A stretch of 15,390 nt of DNA from an uncultured Blautia sp. (GCA_900556555.1 USPF01000051.1:1-15390); one strand, 5' to 3'. Counted from the stretch's first letter, positions 1-9,414 are shown. The notes: generated by a model from the letters alone, not told the origin. Translations and numbers: made by a program.

Positions 1-51
1 TCCTTTTCCCACTGTCTGATAGAACAAATTTCGATTTTCCTGATCTTTCAT
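1..51 (-). CDS. Start of an unidentified protein (17 codons, runs off the window)
   Basis: An ATG at 51-49 opens a reading frame that stays open to the window edge, reading MKDQENRNLFYQTVGKG. A good ribosome site (AAAGGA, about 6 nt upstream of the ATG) and a promoter-like -10 (103-108) precede it, and the atp operon terminator lies just before. These three signals together make it a likely true gene start. Seventeen residues are too few to assign a family, and the N-terminus is polar with no signal peptide. The gene lies downstream of the ATP synthase operon but appears to be transcribed separately. Confidence 0.6.
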   Translation of the reverse strand, partial: MKDQENRNLFYQTVGKG

Positions 52-102
52 ACTGTTTCCTTTCCACTTGTTTTTGTACCAATACTTACAGCTCTTTCTA
101 TT

Positions 103-125
103 AGTATATTCTCATTTCACGAAAT
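103..125 (-). promoter_or_regulatory. Candidate promoter for the left-edge gene, with a small dyad
   Basis: On the minus strand a near-consensus -10 (TATACT, plus 103-108) lies about 50 nt upstream of the ATG at 51. The -35 about 17 nt further up is poor (AGAACA). A perfect 5-bp inverted repeat, ATTTC-AC-GAAAT (plus 114-125), lies upstream of the -10, in what would be the spacer. The poor -35 plus a dyad could mean a regulated promoter, but the evidence is only sequence match. Confidence 0.35.
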
Positions 126-154
126 TGTTCTGCCTTTTATCCTGACCGTTTATT

Positions 155-200
155 CAAAAAAAACTGGGTCACAGTATTTTTACAAATGCTGTTTCCCAGT
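155..200 (-). terminator. Rho-independent terminator of the atp operon
   Basis: The outer stem ACTGGG/CCCAGT (163-168 with 195-200) continues after a 2-by-2 internal loop into a 9-bp inner stem (171-179 with 184-192, one G-U pair) and a 4-nt loop. On the minus strand it is followed by seven Ts. It begins 10 nt after the atpC stop codon, as expected for the end of this operon. Confidence 0.85.
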
Positions 201-210
201 CTTGTTCTGT

Positions 211-615
211 TTATTCTTTTACACTTAACCGAACCAATGCTCTTTGAAGCTTTGCTTCTGCAATCTTGTATTCCCTGTCTGTCAGACCGCCCTTTGCAAG
301 CAGATTCTCTGCCCGCTCCTTGGCTCTCTCAGCTCTTTCTGCATCAATCTCTTCTTTCCATTCCCAGGTAGTTGCCCACAAACTGCAGACACCATCCATC
401 ATAGAAAGCATTCCACCGATACAAGCAGCTTCACGTACTGTACCATCTTCCAGTACCACATGAGCCTCTCCCATACCAAGTGCAGTACAGAAATTACAGT
501 GTCCGGCAAGAATTGCCAAATCTCCCGTAATACTTCTGCAAACAATGCGGACTACATTATCGCCTTCAAACAAGAGACCGTCCGGTGTTCCGATTCGTAA
601 TGGAAATGTCTTCAT
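211..615 (-). CDS. atpC: F-type ATP synthase epsilon subunit
   Basis: The epsilon subunit of the F1 central stalk connects gamma to the c-ring and can restrain ATP hydrolysis through its C-terminal helices. The 134 residues match the usual length. Residues 1-85 form the beta-sandwich, with the family signature GDLAILAGH at 31-39 and ALGMGE at 45-50. Residues 87-134 are a charged helical hairpin rich in Glu, Arg and Ala. The start has a strong site: the beta-subunit stop (TAA at 627-629) is itself part of the TAAGGAGG Shine-Dalgarno, so the two genes are closely coupled (11 nt gap). It is the last gene of the operon, with a terminator 10 nt downstream. Five cysteines (26, 40, 43, 65, 77) in the sandwich are a minor oddity. 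Confidence 0.96.
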   Translation of the reverse strand: MKTFPLRIGTPDGLLFEGDNVVRIVCRSITGDLAILAGHCNFCTALGMGEAHVVLEDGTVREAACIGGMLSMMDGVCSLWATTWEWKEEIDAERAERAKERAENLLAKGGLTDREYKIAEAKLQRALVRLSVKE

Positions 616-626
616 AGACAGCCTCC

Positions 627-2036
<1,410 letters not shown>

Positions 2037-2043
2037 CTATTTT

Positions 2044-2907
2044 TTAGATGCCTTCCGCACCTCCAACAATCTCCGTGATTTCCTGCGTTATGCTTGCCTG
2101 ACGTGCACGGTTGTAATACAGATTCAGTTTATCAATCATTTCCTCTGCATTGCTTGTTGCTGCCTCCATAGCCATTCTTCTGGCTGCCAGCTCACTGGCA
2201 AGGCTTTCACACACGCCGCCATAAATCAGTCCCGCCAGATATTCCGGAACAATGGCGTCAAAGACTTCCATGCTGTTTGGCTCATACAGAATCAGACTGC
2301 GTGCCGCATCATCTAAATCATCCGGTGCATCTTCTGCCAGATCCGTCAGTGGCAGAAGGGATGAAACTTGCGGCTGCTGAGACAGCATGGAAACAAAAGT
2401 GGTAAAGCACAGTTCAATATGACCAAATGTGCCTTTCTTAAATTCCCCGCTCAGAAGATGTGCGATTTCAAAACAATCTGCCACAGAAACATCTGCTACT
2501 TCTGCAAATGCGTCTGTCAGAATTTCCGTACCTTTCCTCTGGAAGTATTCAACTGCTTTCTTACCAATAGGAAGAACGACATAATCTTTGCCTGCACTTA
2601 CTTCCTCTACTTTTTTGAACATGTTGGCATTATAGCCCCCTGCCAGCCCACGGTCACCTGCAACTACAACAAAACAGTATTTGTCACTTACAGCTTCCCT
2701 GGCAAACACAGAATAAAATTCTGTATTATCCACTGCAATATGCTGCAGCGTACGGTAGAGATCTTTATAGTAAGGACGGCAGATTTCTGCCCGTTCTTTT
2801 GCTTTACGCAGCTTGGAGGACGCTACAAGTTCCATCGCTTTTGTAATCTGCATGGTGCTCTGAACACTCTTGATACGCAGTTTTACAGCTTTCATATTTG
2901 CAGCCAT
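2044..2907 (-). CDS. atpG: F-type ATP synthase gamma subunit
   Basis: Gamma is the rotating central shaft that couples the c-ring to the catalytic head. At 287 residues it has the usual length. The two family-defining segments are present: an N-terminal helix with RIKSVQSTMQITKAMELVAS (about 12-31) and a C-terminal helix with SNAEEMIDKLNLYYNRARQ ending in TQEITEIVGGAE (about 250-285). Together these make the coiled-coil shaft. The central Rossmann-like part includes VVVAGDRGLAGGYN. A strong AGGAGG lies 7 nt before the ATG. It sits between atpA (20 nt gap) and atpD (22 nt gap), the standard order. Confidence 0.98.
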   Translation of the reverse strand: MAANMKAVKLRIKSVQSTMQITKAMELVASSKLRKAKERAEICRPYYKDLYRTLQHIAVDNTEFYSVFAREAVSDKYCFVVVAGDRGLAGGYNANMFKKVEEVSAGKDYVVLPIGKKAVEYFQRKGTEILTDAFAEVADVSVADCFEIAHLLSGEFKKGTFGHIELCFTTFVSMLSQQPQVSSLLPLTDLAEDAPDDLDDAARSLILYEPNSMEVFDAIVPEYLAGLIYGGVCESLASELAARRMAMEAATSNAEEMIDKLNLYYNRARQASITQEITEIVGGAEGI

Positions 2908-2927
2908 ACTGCTTCCTCCTAATCACT

Positions 2928-4457
2928 TTATTTTTCTGGTCTTGTATTCAGGAAATTTTCCGTATAAGTATCCAGAACGTTTTTCAGCTTACTTTCTGTT
3001 TCTGATTCCAGTTTTCCTGTTGTACGGATTTCCTGCATCACTTCAACACCCTGTGCATCTGTATCCAGATAAGTATATAAACCGGCTTCATAGGATTTTA
3101 CATCCTCTACATCTACTTTTACCAGGTTACCCTTGGTAACTGCATAAAGGATTGCCACCTGTTTTTCTACCGGCACAGGTGAGTTCTGATTCTGTTTTAA
3201 TACTTCTACAATACGGGCACCCTGTTCCAGACGTGCTTTTGTATCCGCATCCAAGTCAGAACCAAACTGTGCGAAGCTCTGCAGCTCACGGTACTGGGAA
3301 TAAATCAGTTTCAGAGAGCCTGCAACTTTCTTCATTGCCTTAATCTGAGCATTACCACCTACTCGGGATACGGAAATACCCGGGTTTACTGCCGGCATAA
3401 TACCAGAGTGGAAAAGCTCTGTTTCAAGGAAAATCTGACCATCTGTAATAGAAATAACGTTGGTCGGAATATATGCGGATACGTCACCAGCCTGTGTCTC
3501 GATAATCGGAAGGGCTGTCAGTGAACCGCCACCATGCTCTTCATCCAGTTTTGCAGCACGCTCCAGAAGTCTGGAGTGCAGATAGAAAACGTCTCCAGGA
3601 TAAGCCTCACGGCCAGGCGGACGGCGGATCAGAAGAGAAAGTGCACGGTAAGCTACCGCATGTTTACTCAAATCATCATAAACAATCAGCACATGCTTGC
3701 CTTTGTTCATAAAGTATTCACCCATTGCACAGCCTGAGTATGGTGCAATGTACTGAAGCGGGCTGGCTTCAGAAGCTGTAGCAGCTACAACGATGGTGTA
3801 ATCCATAGCACCGTTTTTAGAAAGGTTTTCCACAAGGTTTGCTACTGTAGAACGTTTCTGTCCGATTGCTACATAAATACAGATTACATCTTTGCCCTTC
3901 TGGTTAATAATGGTATCTACCGCTACAGCAGTTTTACCTGTCTGACGGTCACCAATGATCAACTCACGCTGGCCTCTTCCAATCGGTACCATGGAGTCAA
4001 TAGCCTTGATTCCTGTCTGCAGTGGTTCAAATACAGATTTTCTTTCACAAATTCCTGGTGCCGGGCTTTCTACAGGGCGGAATTCTTCCGTCACAATAGG
4101 GCCAGCGCCATCAATTGGCTGTCCAAGAGCATTTACAACTCGGCCAATCATTGCCTCACCTACCGGAACAGACACAACTTTTCCGGTACGTTTTACAGTC
4201 TGGCCTTCACCGATGTTTTCATCGGAACCAAATAATACGATGGACACGCTGTTTTCTTCCAGGTTCTGCGCCATACCAAAACTACCATCTTCAAATTCCA
4301 GCAATTCACCTGCCATACAGTTTACAAGACCGCTGGCTCTTGCGATACCGTCACCAACCAGTAAAACGGTACCTGTTTCATTCTGCTGGATTGCATTTTC
4401 ATAGTATTTAATCTGGCTGCGGATGACCTTGGATATTTCTTCAGGTTTTAATTGCAT
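2928..4457 (-). CDS. atpA: F-type ATP synthase alpha subunit (non-catalytic nucleotide sites)
   Basis: Alpha alternates with beta in the F1 head, binds regulatory nucleotide and contributes the arginine finger to the catalytic site. At 509 residues it is full length. Visible features are the N-terminal [12 protein letters not shown] (about 6-17) that contacts delta, the Walker A loop GDRQTGKT (169-176), HVLIVYDD (255-262), and the SVSRVGG finger region (362-368, probable finger R365). The ribosome site is weaker than its neighbours: only GGGA at about 8 nt, with AAGGA too far away. The 17-nt gap after the delta gene suggests translation partly by coupling. No frame problem is seen. Confidence 0.99.
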   Translation of the reverse strand: MQLKPEEISKVIRSQIKYYENAIQQNETGTVLLVGDGIARASGLVNCMAGELLEFEDGSFGMAQNLEENSVSIVLFGSDENIGEGQTVKRTGKVVSVPVGEAMIGRVVNALGQPIDGAGPIVTEEFRPVESPAPGICERKSVFEPLQTGIKAIDSMVPIGRGQRELIIGDRQTGKTAVAVDTIINQKGKDVICIYVAIGQKRSTVANLVENLSKNGAMDYTIVVAATASEASPLQYIAPYSGCAMGEYFMNKGKHVLIVYDDLSKHAVAYRALSLLIRRPPGREAYPGDVFYLHSRLLERAAKLDEEHGGGSLTALPIIETQAGDVSAYIPTNVISITDGQIFLETELFHSGIMPAVNPGISVSRVGGNAQIKAMKKVAGSLKLIYSQYRELQSFAQFGSDLDADTKARLEQGARIVEVLKQNQNSPVPVEKQVAILYAVTKGNLVKVDVEDVKSYEAGLYTYLDTDAQGVEVMQEIRTTGKLESETESKLKNVLDTYTENFLNTRPEK

Positions 4458-4474
4458 GTTTCCATTCCCATCCT

Positions 4475-5014
4475 TTAAATTATTATTTCATTCAGTTTTT
4501 TGGAAACGCCTGCCAGGCGGCCCTGTACGGTTCCATCCAGCTGTTTTCCTTCCAACTCTACTTTCAAACCGGCAAGTACCGAAGGATCCACTTTCTGAGT
4601 CAGGGAAATCTGTTTTCCGCTGATTTCTTCCAGCTTCTTCCTGAGTGCCTCTGCCTGTTCTTCTTTCAGTGCCACTGCACTGGTAACTACTGCTTCCGCA
4701 ATATTGTGATCTGCGTTATAACGCCTTACAAATTCCTCACAACAACCCGAGAATTCTCTTAAAATATTGCGTTCACACAGTATCTTCATAAAATTCACTA
4801 AATATCGCTCCGCCCCGTCACCAAAGGCTTTCTCAATCAAGTCATTTCTCTCTTCCTGAGGGATTGATGGCTCCATGAGAAGCTTCACGTAGTCAGGATT
4901 CTCCCAAAAGAGCTTTTGGATTTCTCCCATCTGTTCCATAATGGTGTCTGTGAGCTGTTCTTCGGCAGCAAGATCATACAGGCTGCCGCCATACAGTCTG
5001 GCAGTCTGCGTCAT
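4475..5014 (-). CDS. atpH: F-type ATP synthase delta subunit
   Basis: Delta is the cap of the peripheral stalk, joining the alpha N-terminus to the b subunits (the OSCP equivalent). It has 179 residues, typical for the family. It begins with an all-helical domain ([16 protein letters not shown], residues 5-20). It ends with the family's conserved C-terminal motif, [20 protein letters not shown], at 143-162. The ATG overlaps the atpF stop as ATGA (5011-5014), so translation is probably coupled to the b subunit, its direct binding partner. Conservation is lower than for alpha and beta, but position and motif leave little doubt. Confidence 0.97.
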   Translation of the reverse strand: MTQTARLYGGSLYDLAAEEQLTDTIMEQMGEIQKLFWENPDYVKLLMEPSIPQEERNDLIEKAFGDGAERYLVNFMKILCERNILREFSGCCEEFVRRYNADHNIAEAVVTSAVALKEEQAEALRKKLEEISGKQISLTQKVDPSVLAGLKVELEGKQLDGTVQGRLAGVSKKLNEIII

Positions 5015-5514
5015 GATGCATCACCTACATTCGATATAAATTCGTCAATTAGTTTTTCATGGTCTTCTTCGCAGATTTCTCTTTCGATTACCTTTCCAGC
5101 AATCTCCATAGCCATTCCACCAATTTCACCCTTGATCTCATTTACTGCTTTTCTCTTCTCCTGAGCAATATCGCTCTCAGCCTTAGCCTTCAAAGCGGCT
5201 GCCTGAGCAGTTGCCTCTTTCAGCATCTCTTCACTCTGGATTGCCGCTGTCTTCTGAGCAGAAACAAGGATTTCATTCGCTTTATTTTTGGCATCCTGCA
5301 TATTCTGTTCATATTCTGCCTTCATGGCATGTGCTTCTTCTTTCGCCTGTACGGCATTCTGAATCTCTGCGTCTGCCATGGCCTTACGTTTTTCCAAAAT
5401 ATTATTAATTGGCTTGAATAGAAAACGCTTGATTAGATACATCTGGATAAAAAGGTTGCATATCTGCGCTATGAAGGTCCACGGCACAATTCCAACTAAA
5501 TCCTGCACCTGCAT
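5011..5514 (-). CDS. atpF: F-type ATP synthase b subunit (peripheral stalk)
   Basis: The b subunit is the membrane-anchored stator stalk and works as a dimer. It has 167 residues. One membrane segment lies at about residues 9-29, followed by the conserved FKPINNILEKRKAM region (33-46). A long Ala/Glu/Lys-rich helix then runs to about residue 150, with no predicted breaks, as expected for the coiled-coil stalk. Only one b gene is present, so the stalk is likely a homodimer rather than the b/b-prime type. AGGAGG lies 8 nt before the ATG, and the stop overlaps the atpH start. Confidence 0.97.
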   Translation of the reverse strand: MQVQDLVGIVPWTFIAQICNLFIQMYLIKRFLFKPINNILEKRKAMADAEIQNAVQAKEEAHAMKAEYEQNMQDAKNKANEILVSAQKTAAIQSEEMLKEATAQAAALKAKAESDIAQEKRKAVNEIKGEIGGMAMEIAGKVIEREICEEDHEKLIDEFISNVGDAS

Positions 5515-5565
5515 GCTTGTAACCTCCTGTTTTTTCCTTAACTGTTCCTATTTTGAACAACCAAA

Positions 5566-5865
<300 letters not shown>

Positions 5866-5886
5866 TCATTTTCTTTTTTTGTAATC

Positions 5887-6648
5887 TTAACCTTCTTCTG
5901 CTGCATTTGCGATATACATAACCGTCAGCATACAGAAGATAAATGCCTGCATAAATCCTGAGAACCAGTCAAAATACACGGATAACACTGCAGGTACACC
6001 AACATCAAGAATTGGTATTTTTGCTAATACATCACCAACCACACCCGGAATCAAACCTAAAAGTGCAGAACTGGCTACTGCAAGAGCACCGTAAATCAGG
6101 CCATTGATAACCACACCGGAAAGAATATTTCCAAAGTGACGGCAAGCCATACTGATCGGTGTTGCAAGCTCCGAAAGAATATTAAACGGAGTCATAACAG
6201 CAATGGGAGTCGTAAATCCCTTCAGATAACCGCCAAAACCATTGGTCTTGATCTTCTGGGCCGTGATAATGGAAAATACCACAATCGCCCAGGCTGCTTC
6301 TGTCGACAGGTCTGCTGTAGGACTGCGCAGCCCAATCAAGCTGATCAGGTTTGATACAATACTGGTGGCAAACAAGGCAGCCACAAACGGAATAAAATAC
6401 CGGAAACGTTCTCCCATATTCCCAACCACAAATTTATTGGCCGTCTCCACCAGAAATTCTGCAAGAGCCTGTCTCTTGGAAATGTTCTCAACTTTCAGGT
6501 CATGAGTCAGCCAGATACATAATCCTGTGATTAGTATCATAACAATCCAGCTCACAACTAATGTCTCACTGATCTGTAATTTACCCAGCACAGGAAAATC
6601 AATTGGCAGTGTATAGAATACTCTTGCCCCTGAAATATCCAAATTCAT
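5887..6648 (-). CDS. atpB: F-type ATP synthase a subunit
   Basis: The a subunit provides the ion half-channels next to the c-ring. It has 253 residues and about five to six membrane helices. The essential arginine is R170 within SMACRHFGNILSG (166-178), equivalent to E. coli R210. Also visible are FVVGNMGERFRYFIPFVAAL (about 73-92), typical of the Firmicute a subunit, and NILSELATPIS just ahead of the arginine helix. AGGAGG lies about 11 nt before the ATG. The gene comes right after the AtpI-like gene and before atpE, the usual order. Ion specificity cannot be read from this chain alone, but its partner c subunit suggests Na+. Confidence 0.98.
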   Translation of the reverse strand: MNLDISGARVFYTLPIDFPVLGKLQISETLVVSWIVMILITGLCIWLTHDLKVENISKRQALAEFLVETANKFVVGNMGERFRYFIPFVAALFATSIVSNLISLIGLRSPTADLSTEAAWAIVVFSIITAQKIKTNGFGGYLKGFTTPIAVMTPFNILSELATPISMACRHFGNILSGVVINGLIYGALAVASSALLGLIPGVVGDVLAKIPILDVGVPAVLSVYFDWFSGFMQAFIFCMLTVMYIANAAEEG

Positions 6649-6670
6649 CTATTCTTCCACCTCCTATCCT

Positions 6671-7084
6671 TTATTTTTTTAGAATACCTCTGAGTTTGAT
6701 GCCGATACTCGGAAATAAAAGTGGAAGAAGTCCCGCAACCAGCGCAAAACAGGGAGCCACAGCGACTGCGATAATCCATAGTATCTGCAGCAGCATTCTT
6801 CTTGAGTAACTGGCTTTCATTCTCATTCTGGCCATTTCTTCATCCTCAGTGGCTGCCACCTTCTGAACGGCAAGCCCCATCAGGAAGAAATTCAGCACAG
6901 CGACAATGCCTCCGCCGATGCCGCCAAGGAATACCGTATAATCAAACGGTATCTTTTCTGAAAAAATAAAGTGAAAAACTGCAAATCCGATCCACATCAA
7001 AATGACGCCAATCAATGTACTTGCAGCTACTTTCGTCGTTTCCTTTTTTACGGCAGGCTGAACATCAGAAAAAATTTTTTTCAT
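6671..7084 (-). CDS. AtpI-like small membrane protein (ATP synthase I family)
   Basis: This 137-residue hydrophobic protein has four likely membrane helices (about 20-42, 50-74, 97-112 and 114-127). A charged loop (EDEEMARMRMK, 80-90) lies between helices 2 and 3. Position just upstream of the a-subunit gene and the overall shape match the ATP synthase protein I family. In some bacteria that family helps assemble the c-ring; for this protein the role is inferred. The ribosome site GGAGGG (7088-7093) is strong, but only 3 nt from the ATG, which should give weak translation. No better in-frame start is seen. The gap to the preceding gene is 10 nt. Confidence 0.8.
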   Translation of the reverse strand: MKKIFSDVQPAVKKETTKVAASTLIGVILMWIGFAVFHFIFSEKIPFDYTVFLGGIGGGIVAVLNFFLMGLAVQKVAATEDEEMARMRMKASYSRRMLLQILWIIAVAVAPCFALVAGLLPLLFPSIGIKLRGILKK

Positions 7085-7094
7085 AATCCCTCCA

Positions 7095-7355
7095 TTATAT
7101 GTGTCTGTTGAAACCGATTTTTTTCTTCTTTTCCTTCTTCTGGCGTTTGTTCACAGATAGATATAACTTATATGCTACCATGCCTGACCCACCCAGCCCA
7201 AAGAAAAAGCCGGGAATGTAAATCCACCCGCCGACGCCCGTGCGCTGAGACACCCACATACAGATGCCGAGGCATAACAGCAGTGGAGTGATAAGCGAAA
7301 GCCCGAACTGCGTCAGAGTTGTAATATTTTTTACAATCTCCGTCCAATTTTTCAT
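7095..7355 (-). CDS. AtpZ-like small membrane protein, first gene of the atp operon
   Basis: This 86-residue protein has two membrane helices. The first contains QFGLSLITPLLLCLGICMWV (about 17-36). The second is Gly/Phe-rich (GGWIYIPGFFFGLGGSGMVA, about 42-61). A very basic tail (KRQKKEKKKK) follows. The shape and first-gene position fit the AtpZ / F0F1 ATPase 'gene 1' family, linked to ATP synthase assembly or stability and, in alkaliphilic Bacillus, to magnesium supply. The chosen start is the ATG at 7355-7353, which has AGGGAG about 8 nt upstream. A longer frame reaching 7448 exists, but it would cover the promoter and its extra 31 residues do not look like this family. Confidence 0.8.
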   Translation of the reverse strand: MKNWTEIVKNITTLTQFGLSLITPLLLCLGICMWVSQRTGVGGWIYIPGFFFGLGGSGMVAYKLYLSVNKRQKKEKKKKIGFNRHI

Positions 7356-7419
7356 GACATTTGCTCCCTTTCCCTTTTCGATTATGCGACTCCTATAAAC
7401 AGTATTTCCGCATAGTTGA

Positions 7420-7448
7420 ATCTTATCATATATCAACGAACTTCTCAA
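7420..7448 (-). promoter_or_regulatory. Promoter of the ATP synthase operon
   Basis: On the minus strand, TTGAGA (plus 7443-7448) and TAAGAT (plus 7420-7425) are separated by 17 nt. This is a good vegetative-sigma match. It implies a leader of roughly 55-60 nt before the AtpZ-like ATG at 7355. A long AT-rich stretch lies upstream (7449-7520), as in strong promoters with an UP-like region. Confidence 0.65.
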
Positions 7449-7521
7449 CTTATTTTAGGGAAAATTAATAAAGTTAAATTTTTAAAAAACAGAATGACGA
7501 AAACAATACCTTATTTTCGTC

Positions 7522-7570
7522 AAAAGCACATAGCCGGAGGACTTTTGTGTCCTTTTGTCTATGTGCTTTT
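7522..7570 (-). terminator. Hairpin terminator after the DUF5808-like membrane protein gene
   Basis: A perfect 12-bp stem (7522-7533 with 7559-7570) encloses a further AGGAC/GTCCT stem (7538-7542 with 7549-7553). It starts 9 nt after the stop codon at 7580. The four outer A-T pairs supply a U-run on both strands, so it may work in either direction. The U-run is short, so efficiency is uncertain. It insulates this operon from the atp promoter 75 nt further on. Confidence 0.65.
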
Positions 7571-7579
7571 CGCTCTTTA

Positions 7580-8911
7580 TCATTTTACTATTTGATTATA
7601 AATTTTTTCTGCCGCACCTTCTGTACTGCTCCCAAACAAATACCTTCTTTTTTCTGTCTGTATGAAAATCCATGGCCCTGTTCTTGGATCCCGGCACACC
7701 TTCACACTTCCCAGGGAATTGCTGTTAAACAGCCCTTTCTGTACACTTTCCATTCCTGAACCATTTACTTTTGACAGAGGAATCTGCTCTGTCAGAAGTT
7801 CTGCTGATTCTATCTCTTCTTCCCTGATCTCATAAGAAGTTCCTGTATGAGATGCTGTGAGCACTCCGTTTTCATAAGAAAGTTCCACAGGCTGACGTTC
7901 TTCATAGATAAGCCACACCCCCATAAAGGGCATTGATACCAACAGCAGAACCAATAAGAACATGATTATCTTTCCGGCTCTTCGTGCCAGATTAAAAGAC
8001 ACATTCATGCCAGTCCTGTCGTTGATCAGCAGTTTCTTGTCATAAGGATTATAGTAAAACATACCCCGGATCCAGTAGTCATCCTCATCCACATAAAATC
8101 CTTTTCCACTGTCTTTTGTAAACTTTTCCTGCATCCTCCGTACCCGGAACTCCACACGCACCACCAGGATCACCAGTACACTGGTCAGAAGAAAAATCAA
8201 GGTCATATTCAGCCAGAAATTTTTTATGGTCAGCCATATGATCCAGTTTAACGCAACTGAAAACCATGCGGTGTACAGCCAGTTCTTCCCCCAGTTATAC
8301 TGCCGGATACGTGTGAGAACCTCCGCTGTCTTCATGTTTTCATCTACAGTCTCTACTCTTTTCCGGTACATGAAACGGTAAGCCAGCCAGGAAAAAAGAA
8401 CAAGACCTGCATCCATCACATAAACCATCCAGAAAGTCTTGTCTCCTATAAGTGGAAGCAAACTCACCACCAGCGGAATCAAAAACCATATGGGTGACAG
8501 CCATTTTACTGAAGTTCCAGCCAGTTCCAGATTTGCTACAATTTCTGTCTGGGTCTTCTTCCACCCTCGCTGTATCTTCAGTTCCTTTAGTGCTTTGTTG
8601 CACCGGATATACGGAATATACGTCAAAACCAGAAAAACATCGATCCACAGCAGATACACCAGCATCATCACACCAAAATCACGGATAGGCATACAGAGAA
8701 CCGCCGAGATCAGCATTATGATACACAGGATTTTAAGCTGCTTTAGAAATTTTCGCAGGATTTCCTGAACCTGAGTATCTTCTCTTGCCTCAAAAGGAAG
8801 TGTTACTCCAATCACAATGTTTTTCTTAAATTTCGTCTCATTTTTCTGCATAAAATATACCAGGGGAATAATCCATATAATAGAGCCCCACATAATCAGA
8901 TTCGTCATCAT
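7580..8911 (-). CDS. Multi-pass membrane protein with DUF5808-like motif and PH-like tail
   Basis: This 443-residue protein has about eight membrane helices (near 4-21, 60-76, 80-100, 138-156, 160-181, 211-229, 232-252 and 314-336). Between the last two is a cytoplasm-sized loop with WIRGMFYYNPYDKKLLINDR (280-299), then GMNVSFN, resembling the DUF5808 motif seen in SdpI/DUF1648-type proteins. Residues about 338-443 are soluble, beta-rich and resemble a bacterial PH domain. The start overlaps the GntR gene stop as ATGA (8908-8911), and a second ATG follows at once, so the true start could be one codon later. Coupling to a YtrA-type regulator suggests a role in envelope or antimicrobial-peptide stress, as for SdpI-like immunity proteins. 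That role is inference; no catalytic motif is seen. Confidence 0.8.
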   Translation of the reverse strand: MMTNLIMWGSIIWIIPLVYFMQKNETKFKKNIVIGVTLPFEAREDTQVQEILRKFLKQLKILCIIMLISAVLCMPIRDFGVMMLVYLLWIDVFLVLTYIPYIRCNKALKELKIQRGWKKTQTEIVANLELAGTSVKWLSPIWFLIPLVVSLLPLIGDKTFWMVYVMDAGLVLFSWLAYRFMYRKRVETVDENMKTAEVLTRIRQYNWGKNWLYTAWFSVALNWIIWLTIKNFWLNMTLIFLLTSVLVILVVRVEFRVRRMQEKFTKDSGKGFYVDEDDYWIRGMFYYNPYDKKLLINDRTGMNVSFNLARRAGKIIMFLLVLLLVSMPFMGVWLIYEERQPVELSYENGVLTASHTGTSYEIREEEIESAELLTEQIPLSKVNGSGMESVQKGLFNSNSLGSVKVCRDPRTGPWIFIQTEKRRYLFGSSTEGAAEKIYNQIVK

Positions 8912-9285
8912 ACTTCATCTCTCCCTTCCATATGAAGTGTATTTCTGCACAAATTCAAAATCTCCTCTTTATCCATTCCTGTCAGTACCAGTTCCGACAG
9001 ACAAATCCTGAGTTTTTCAAGAAGCTGTTCATCCGGTTCTGTCTTATCCGGCACAGAGATCACACTGCCCAGACGCCTTTCTGTTTGTAAATATCCCTCC
9101 TGCTTCAAAAGCTGGTAAGCTTTGCTCACAGTCATCACATTAATTCCACTCTCATCCGCCAGCTCACGCACGGTAGGAAGCCGCATGCCTGCCTTTAGCG
9201 TTCCTTCTACAATTCCAAGCACTACCTGATTCCGTATCTGCTGGTAAATGGGAACTTCGCTGTTAAAATTCAAATGAAGAAGCAT
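8908..9285 (-). CDS. GntR-family transcriptional regulator, YtrA type
   Basis: This 125-residue DNA-binding protein carries an N-terminal winged helix (about 10-78). Its motifs are VPIYQQIRNQVVLGIVEG (11-28), RLPTVRELADESGINVMTVS (35-54), and the wing at LQTERRLGSVISV. The C-terminal part is only about 45 residues and helical, too short for a FadR, HutC or MocR effector domain, which places it in the YtrA subgroup. YtrA regulators usually repress their own operon, which commonly holds ABC transporters or membrane proteins. The start has AAAGGAGG about 8 nt upstream. It is the first gene of a two-gene operon with the membrane protein that follows (ATGA overlap). Confidence 0.92.
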   Translation of the reverse strand: MLLHLNFNSEVPIYQQIRNQVVLGIVEGTLKAGMRLPTVRELADESGINVMTVSKAYQLLKQEGYLQTERRLGSVISVPDKTEPDEQLLEKLRICLSELVLTGMDKEEILNLCRNTLHMEGRDEV

Positions 9286-9321
9286 TCCTGCACCTCCTTT
9301 ATCCTCATTTTTATATTATAT

Positions 9322-9350
9322 ATAGTAATACAAATAATACAAAAAATCAA
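9322..9350 (-). promoter_or_regulatory. Promoter of the GntR operon with a tandem 9-mer in the spacer
   Basis: On the minus strand, TTGATT (plus 9345-9350) and TACTAT (plus 9322-9327) are spaced 17 nt apart. The spacer is almost filled by two perfect tandem copies of TTTGTATTA (9335-9343 and 9326-9334). A dyad, TATTA-N7-TAATA (9314-9330), overlaps the -10. Either could be the GntR autoregulatory operator. An overlapping TATAAT (9315-9320) is an alternative -10 but has a poorer -35. Confidence 0.5.
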
Positions 9351-9360
9351 GATTCTTATT

Positions 9361-9414
9361 TATTTAAAAAAGAACCCGCAGAAACCAGGTTTCAAACCTC
9401 TGGATTCTGCGGGT
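9361..9414 (-). terminator. Strong rho-independent terminator of the sugar-sensing operon
   Basis: A perfect 10-bp GC-rich outer stem (9374-9383 with 9405-9414) has an A-A mismatch and then a further inner stem (CCAG/CTGG and beyond). On the minus strand it is followed by TTCTTTTTT. It lies 34 nt after the stop of the 34-residue gene, so that small gene is inside the transcript. It is directed toward the minus strand only: there is no T-run on the other side. Confidence 0.9.

Noticed and set aside
2368..2922. Plus-strand open frame of 184 codons opposite atpG
   Set aside because: It is antisense to the secure gamma-subunit gene, and its Cys/Phe-rich translation is typical of a shadow frame.
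3955..4404. Plus-strand open frame of 149 codons opposite atpA
   Set aside because: It is antisense to a highly conserved gene; Ser/Pro/Thr-rich shadow translation with no domain.
5543..5559. Small hairpin TGTTC/GAACA between atpE and atpF
   Set aside because: It is only 5 Watson-Crick pairs with a 7-nt loop and wobble extension, with no T-run. It is too weak to call an attenuator or processing site.
7356..7448. N-terminal extension of the AtpZ-like gene by 31 codons
   Set aside because: The extension would overlap the TTGAGA/TAAGAT promoter, and its sequence does not fit the family. The ATG at 7355 has a proper ribosome site.
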